From: Argopecten irradians
Taxonomy: Eukaryota; Mollusca; Bivalvia; Pectinida; Pectinidae
Length of the DNA stretch: 64,000 nucleotides
Direction: 5' to 3'
NCBI RefSeq assembly: GCF_041381155.1
Contig: NC_091147.1
Coordinates: forward strand, 26,629,849-26,693,848
The notes under the pieces were generated by a model. That model did not search any database. It was not told the origin of the DNA and saw only the letters and a program-made list of their open reading frames with translations. The position numbers were made by a program, and so were the translations under genes. Below are positions 59,642-64,000 of the stretch, in pieces. The stretch's first letter is position 1. Every line of letters starts with the position of its first letter.

Positions 59642-62600
59642 CTAGATATAAAGCCTGGATTGTTTCTGGTGCTTTTCGCCTGCTGTCCAGGATTTGGATC
59701 GAGCCCGGAAGTGACGTAATTCGTCTGAGTGACCTTGATGTAGCATTGGCTTGTAATCCATCGGTTGACATAAAGTCTGCAAAAAATGAATTATGTCGCA
59801 GTGTTAATAAATGCAAGCTAAGTCGTCGTGTTTCGTAAGTACAGGATTGGTAAATCTTATTTACATTTTGTCCTTTTGAGTGTCAATTTTTAATTGTGTG
59901 TAAAAGATGCTCATCACTTGAAGAAAGTTAATAGTCTACAATTGATATCTAATGATTTTCTTAAATATCCAAATATGTAGATGGACAGGGTTCCCGAAAT
60001 CTGACAAACAACAGGTGAGACGTACACAGCTGTCGTAACATAGATCGGAATGTGTCATTTCGCCAATCCTTGTAACCAATTTGCATTTTTTTAAATAATA
60101 TACTGAAAATAATTTACAAATACGGCATGCTTTATCAATTCGCCTTGTCAAACGCATGGAATTGTGATTAATGACGATACAAGTGTAATCTAAAATATTT
60201 TCTCTGTGAACAATGATAATACAATACATATGTATATAGGCCTATTAGCGGGTAATCACCTTTTCTGTGTGGTAGAAAGCCTTGTATCCTCCTTCCAGAA
60301 GGTACACTTCGGGGTAGCTCAAGGCCGGGTAGTTGGCCTCGTTTTGGGCACGGTCCTGTGTCCTCAAAAATCGCATCCTGACAAAAAATACCAATATAAT
60401 TCAAATGAAAATTTGATCACTTTGACCTTACTTTATATAACATGTATATCGATACATTTATGTAAATATCATTATTTTATCTCTAATATGAAACACAGTT
60501 GACATGTATAGATACACATCATGGACAGTCCGTGCCCAGGCATTCACAATAATGACGTCATTACGACATTCAGCTTAATAAAGTTATGAAAATAAGTACA
60601 GCTTTATCTTATGTAATTTGATACCCTTAACAGCTAACCATACGCCGCATTACGTTGGCTTAACATTTAGAGACACGCTTACATTTTAGGTCCTCTCTCT
60701 GACGAAAATTCACAGTGGAAGATGAGGATGTTTCTTCTTCCGGTGACGTCATAACTCCGACTATTATAGAGCAGCTGCTGGACCTGGTCACGTGTGTAAA
60801 GGTTCTCGGCGTTCTGCAAATTACAACAATATTTGCCATTACAAAAGATAGCTAAAAATTGGTACAGTGAGAGTTTAAATGCTTCTTTGTCTTTTCTTCT
60901 CCAAATTCTTACTTTTTTGTGCTTCTTCGTTGCTGAGTTTATACTAACCTTGATATGGCCTCCGTTGTACTCATACGGGTATCTGCAGTCAATGATGCGG
61001 AAACTGCCGATGACGTCATCATACCTCCCTGTCAAGATGTTAACCATCTGTAATATATCAAAAAAAATAATAATAAATTTTATCTTATAAATCGCACGAG
61101 GCATTTCTGTCAAAAATCGGAACTGTTCCCGGTCAAAATTAATCATTTAATTTGCAGGAACAAAATAATGCTATGAAAAAGGAGGGCTGAAGTTGGTTGC
61201 GAGTTCCTAGTTCCTAGTTCCGTTTAATAAACGGAACTAGGAACCAGACCCGAGTTCCGTTTAACTTAAACGGAACTAGGAACTAGGAACTCGCAACTAA
61301 CTTCAGCCTTCCTATGAAAAAACATAAGTAAAAAAAACTAAGTAAAAAACAAAGTAAAAAACCTAAGTAAAAAAAAACCAAAGTAAAAAACCAAAGTAAA
61401 AAAAACTAAGTAAAAAAGACAGTAAAAACCTAAGTAAAAACCTAAATAAACCTAAGTAAAAAAACTAAGTAAAAAACAAAGTAAAAAACCAAAGTAAAAA
61501 AACTAAGTAAAAAACCAAAGTAAAAAAAACTAAGTAAAAAAGACAGTAAAGAACCTAAGTAAAAACCTAAATAACCTAAGTAAAAAACAAAGTAAAAACC
61601 AAAGTAAAAAAACTAAGTAAAAAACCAAATAAAAAAACTAAGTAAAAAATGACAGTTAAGAACCTAAGTAAAAACCTAAGTAAACCTAAGTAAAAACCTA
61701 AGTAAAAACAAAGTAAAAAACCAAAGTAAAAAACTAAGTAAAAAACCTAAGTAAAAAAAACCAAAGTAAAAAACCTAAGTAAAAAACAACTTAAGTAAAA
61801 AACCTAAGTAAAAAACCTAAGAAAAAAACCAACTCCTGACTTTGTTACTTCTTGTACATATTTGAGATAAATATGAAAATATACATATAACAGAAAACAA
61901 GAATTCCACATACCGTATCAGGCGATATAGATTTGAGGTCCTGGTGTTTACCCCTGACGGTCGGTAAACAAAACTGGTCACTTCCGTCGCCTATCAAATC
62001 CTCCTCATCTACAAAACGATTTACAATATCCATTACGTCATCAGCTCTCTTTGGTGGTGACGTCACAGATATAGCCTAAAACAGGAAAGTAGAGAGTGAG
62101 TATACACATTTCGGCAAATTAATCCATTTGGAAATCGTACATTAAACGTTTTCTTAGTTTGAGCTTTTATTTGTTTGTTTGTTGTTGTTTGTGTGATTTG
62201 TTTGTTGTTGTTTGTGTTATTGTTTTATCATTATCAATTATCTAGCTTACCCCAAACGTCAGAGACTTCGTAAAAACAGCTTCTCCCATTCTCTGTGACT
62301 TTGATGATGGAATTGGAGAATCATCTTCTTCATCTCTGGGACGCTTGCCAGAAATCAGTTGCCTTGTGAAACTATTGCCTTTTTCCCTCCTGGTCTGAAA
62401 ATGTTATACCTTTTCCCATTAACTGTTATGTCAAACAACTTGTACAATTTGTACAAATATGACAATTCAGCAAACAATATACACGCACTTTATACTTTAT
62501 ATACCCATTCATAAATTTATGTTGGGACCCAATTTGAAACTTTTTTTTTTCTACGACGAAATGGCTTGACACACCGCTTCTTACTTATCTATATATGTGA

Positions 62601-63242
62601 AAAAAAAAGTTAATGACCTACTTTGCGTAACGCCAAGACAACTCTGTAATATTAAAACACACGACTATTTGTTAGATTACATACCATTATATTGCTGGAT
62701 GAATCGGGGTTGAGCAGCGTGTTGAAATTCAGGGGCGACAACTCTAGTAATTCATCGTATTCCGGCGAGAGCTGTAAAAATTATAAGAATTATAATGGCA
62801 TGCTTTTTGTTTCATCAAATTAAAAAACAACAACTTTGATTTGCTTTCTAAATGCAAGATGGCGACCATTTTGCATTATTGTTATTTTATTGTTATTTTT
62901 TATACATCTAGTTTTACCAATGCAGCATGTAGAACATCATGTTCGAGATTGTTTGTGATTTTTAATACCTCAAATCCATCATCACAAAACTAAACAACAT
63001 AATTATATTCAATATCAATGTTTACTTACATTCTCATCATCCGTTCCAAACCCTGAATCCTCGCCATTAAAAAGTTGACGGAACCCCTTTTTCACTTCCG
63101 GGGTCATCTCGGATTCCACCTCATCATCATTAAAGTCAAGGCTGCGACACGGGGTGAATGCAATAGGTGATGGAGTTCGGAAAGGGGCAAAGGTCAAAGG
63201 TGATGGTATACCACATGGGCTAAAGGTCAATGGTGAATCCAT
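59642..63242 (-). CDS. CDC25: M-phase inducer phosphatase CDC25, copy B
   Basis: The same eight exons as copy A, with identical lengths and phases: 63242-63030, 62771-62685, 62394-62251, 62075-61914, 61047-60949, 60813-60683, 60377-60260 and 59776-59642 (362 residues). By eye it differs from copy A by Gly to Asp in SLDFN(G/D)DEV, Lys to Met in SQR(K/M)GEA and Thr to Ser in YPAL(T/S)YPEV. The catalytic HCEFSSERG loop and the RSKSW end are unchanged. It is therefore a young, apparently functional duplicate, or the second allele in an uncollapsed assembly. Its 3' flank has acquired a MITE 56 bp beyond the stop and lacks the AATAAA present in copy A. Confidence 0.92.
61181..61312. repeat. palindromic GGCTGAAGTTGGTTGCGAG element (copy 3, CDC25 B intron)
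   Basis: Counterpart of 50656-50780 with an extra AACTAGG unit near the right end (GGAACTAGGAACTAGGAAC). Confidence 0.8.
61316..61831. repeat. AAGTAAAAAACCT minisatellite, copy B
   Basis: About 515 bp of the same 11-13 bp repeat as in copy A, expanded by about 200 bp and with higher-order blocks around AAAAAAGACAGTAAA. It lies in the same intron, between exons 62075-61914 and 61047-60949. Confidence 0.85.
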
Positions 63243-63679
63243 CTGTTATAAAAAATGACATTTTTTTTTTGCAATCAAATCACAACAATTATTGAACTTC
63301 TTTTTTTTTGCGAAAGGTGGTTTTCCCATTTTAAGAAAATAGAAAGCTCCTATGTATATTACCTTAAATAGTAGATTTCTTTGAATGAATAACAGGGTCT
63401 TCTGCAGTTAACTTGCATATGTTTGTATGTTTGTCTGGTCTCCGTTTGAGGTTTAATTTGCAGTAAAAGATTAATGTTTGTTAATCATGTCTTAAAACAT
63501 GATACCAGAATATTGACATGTTAAGTTCTGTTACTAAACATCGTAAGTCTGACATTAAACCCCAAGCTGACTACACTGATACGAGAATTGTGTTTAAATG
63601 TTTATGATTTAGAGTTGGTTATTTTGTTTTTGAGAGACTGTCACTGTTAGGATTAATCAGTGTCATCTGCCTGTACATA

Positions 63680-63760
63680 CATATTTATGCGAGGGGGCGG
63701 GGCCGATCTGTAGCCACGCCCCTTCATAGTTTGAATATGACAAACTGTCAAAGTAATTGG
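63680..63760 (-). promoter_or_regulatory. candidate CDC25 B promoter elements
   Basis: Counterpart of 52940-53020. CCAAT, TTCAAA, GGGGCGTGGC, CCCCGCCCCC and ATAAATA are kept. There is one extra G in the GC box and one substitution beside TTCAAA. Confidence 0.4.
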
Positions 63761-64000
63761 AAATGCATGTAAAATTGTCTGTTGTCAAACAATAATTCAC
63801 ATCTCTTGTGTGTTTTAAACATTCTTACTTGAATGCCCAAGTAATATATGAATCAGGAAGGATTCTTGTAAATTCACATTCCTTTAATTTCTTATTTACC
63901 ATTTCATTATCTACCACTCACTCCCCTGTCCCTTCAAAATACACATTGTAGCAAAATACATGTAATTCAATTCATTTTACAAGACACGGATTATGATATT

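Larger units (their letters stand above)
56871..64000. repeat. distal copy (B) of the CDC25 tandem duplication
   Basis: Collinear with 48281-53261 and in the same orientation. It runs off the end of the window, so its full length is unknown. Relative to A it has insertions at 57118-58593 and 59091-59586, a longer minisatellite and a ~20-27 bp deletion near 58936. Confidence 0.9.

Overview
This is eukaryotic, animal nuclear DNA, most likely from a bivalve mollusc. The evidence is AT-rich sequence, genes split by GT-AG introns, tRNA-headed SINEs and pearl-like tandem-core elements of the kinds common in bivalves, many small palindromic elements, and a lineage-typical secreted receptor ectodomain. 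There are no operons, no CRISPR array, no rRNA and no convincing free-standing tRNA gene. The exact species cannot be read from the sequence.

Layout. 1-8.5 kb is gene-free AT-rich DNA holding a pearl/Helentron-like element and small MITEs. 8.56-27.6 kb holds one minus-strand gene, a GDPD5/GDE2-type multi-pass glycerophosphodiester phosphodiesterase: 13 coding exons join in frame to 627 codons, with probable untranslated first exons near 27.5 kb. Its introns carry SINEs, MITEs, a second pearl-like element and a 1.73-kb tandem duplication that includes a frame-broken extra copy of coding exon 2. 27.9-30.3 kb holds two non-autonomous DNA transposons. 31.1-34.4 kb holds a decayed LINE (minus strand) with PHD-like finger, endonuclease and reverse transcriptase remnants.

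35.7-38.7 kb (plus strand) holds a PAN/apple plus C-type lectin gene with an in-frame stop, preceded by a SINE with a 12-bp target-site duplication. 40.45-43.78 kb (plus) holds a two-exon gene for a secreted or GPI-anchored Cys-rich ectodomain of the type found on mollusc adhesion/Methuselah-like receptors, without the seven-helix part. 46.33-47.40 kb is a near-perfect 1.07-kb palindromic hAT-like element with an 8-bp target duplication. 48.28-64 kb is a direct tandem duplication carrying two complete minus-strand CDC25 phosphatase genes of 362 codons each. The two copies differ by at least three amino acids, by two later transposon insertions in the distal copy, by an intronic minisatellite of different length and by the poly(A) signal.

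The protein-coding genes do not form one pathway. The most noteworthy points are the CDC25 pair with its breakpoint in a hairpin element, the exon duplication in the GDE2-like gene, the missing C-terminal cysteine of that protein, the orphan receptor ectodomain, and two DNA transposons with CAGnGGCG ends and 5-bp target duplications, one proven by an empty site in the paralogous copy. Because bivalves are highly heterozygous, an uncollapsed-haplotype assembly artefact must be excluded for both duplications. All exon borders were inferred by eye from splice consensus, frame and family resemblance.
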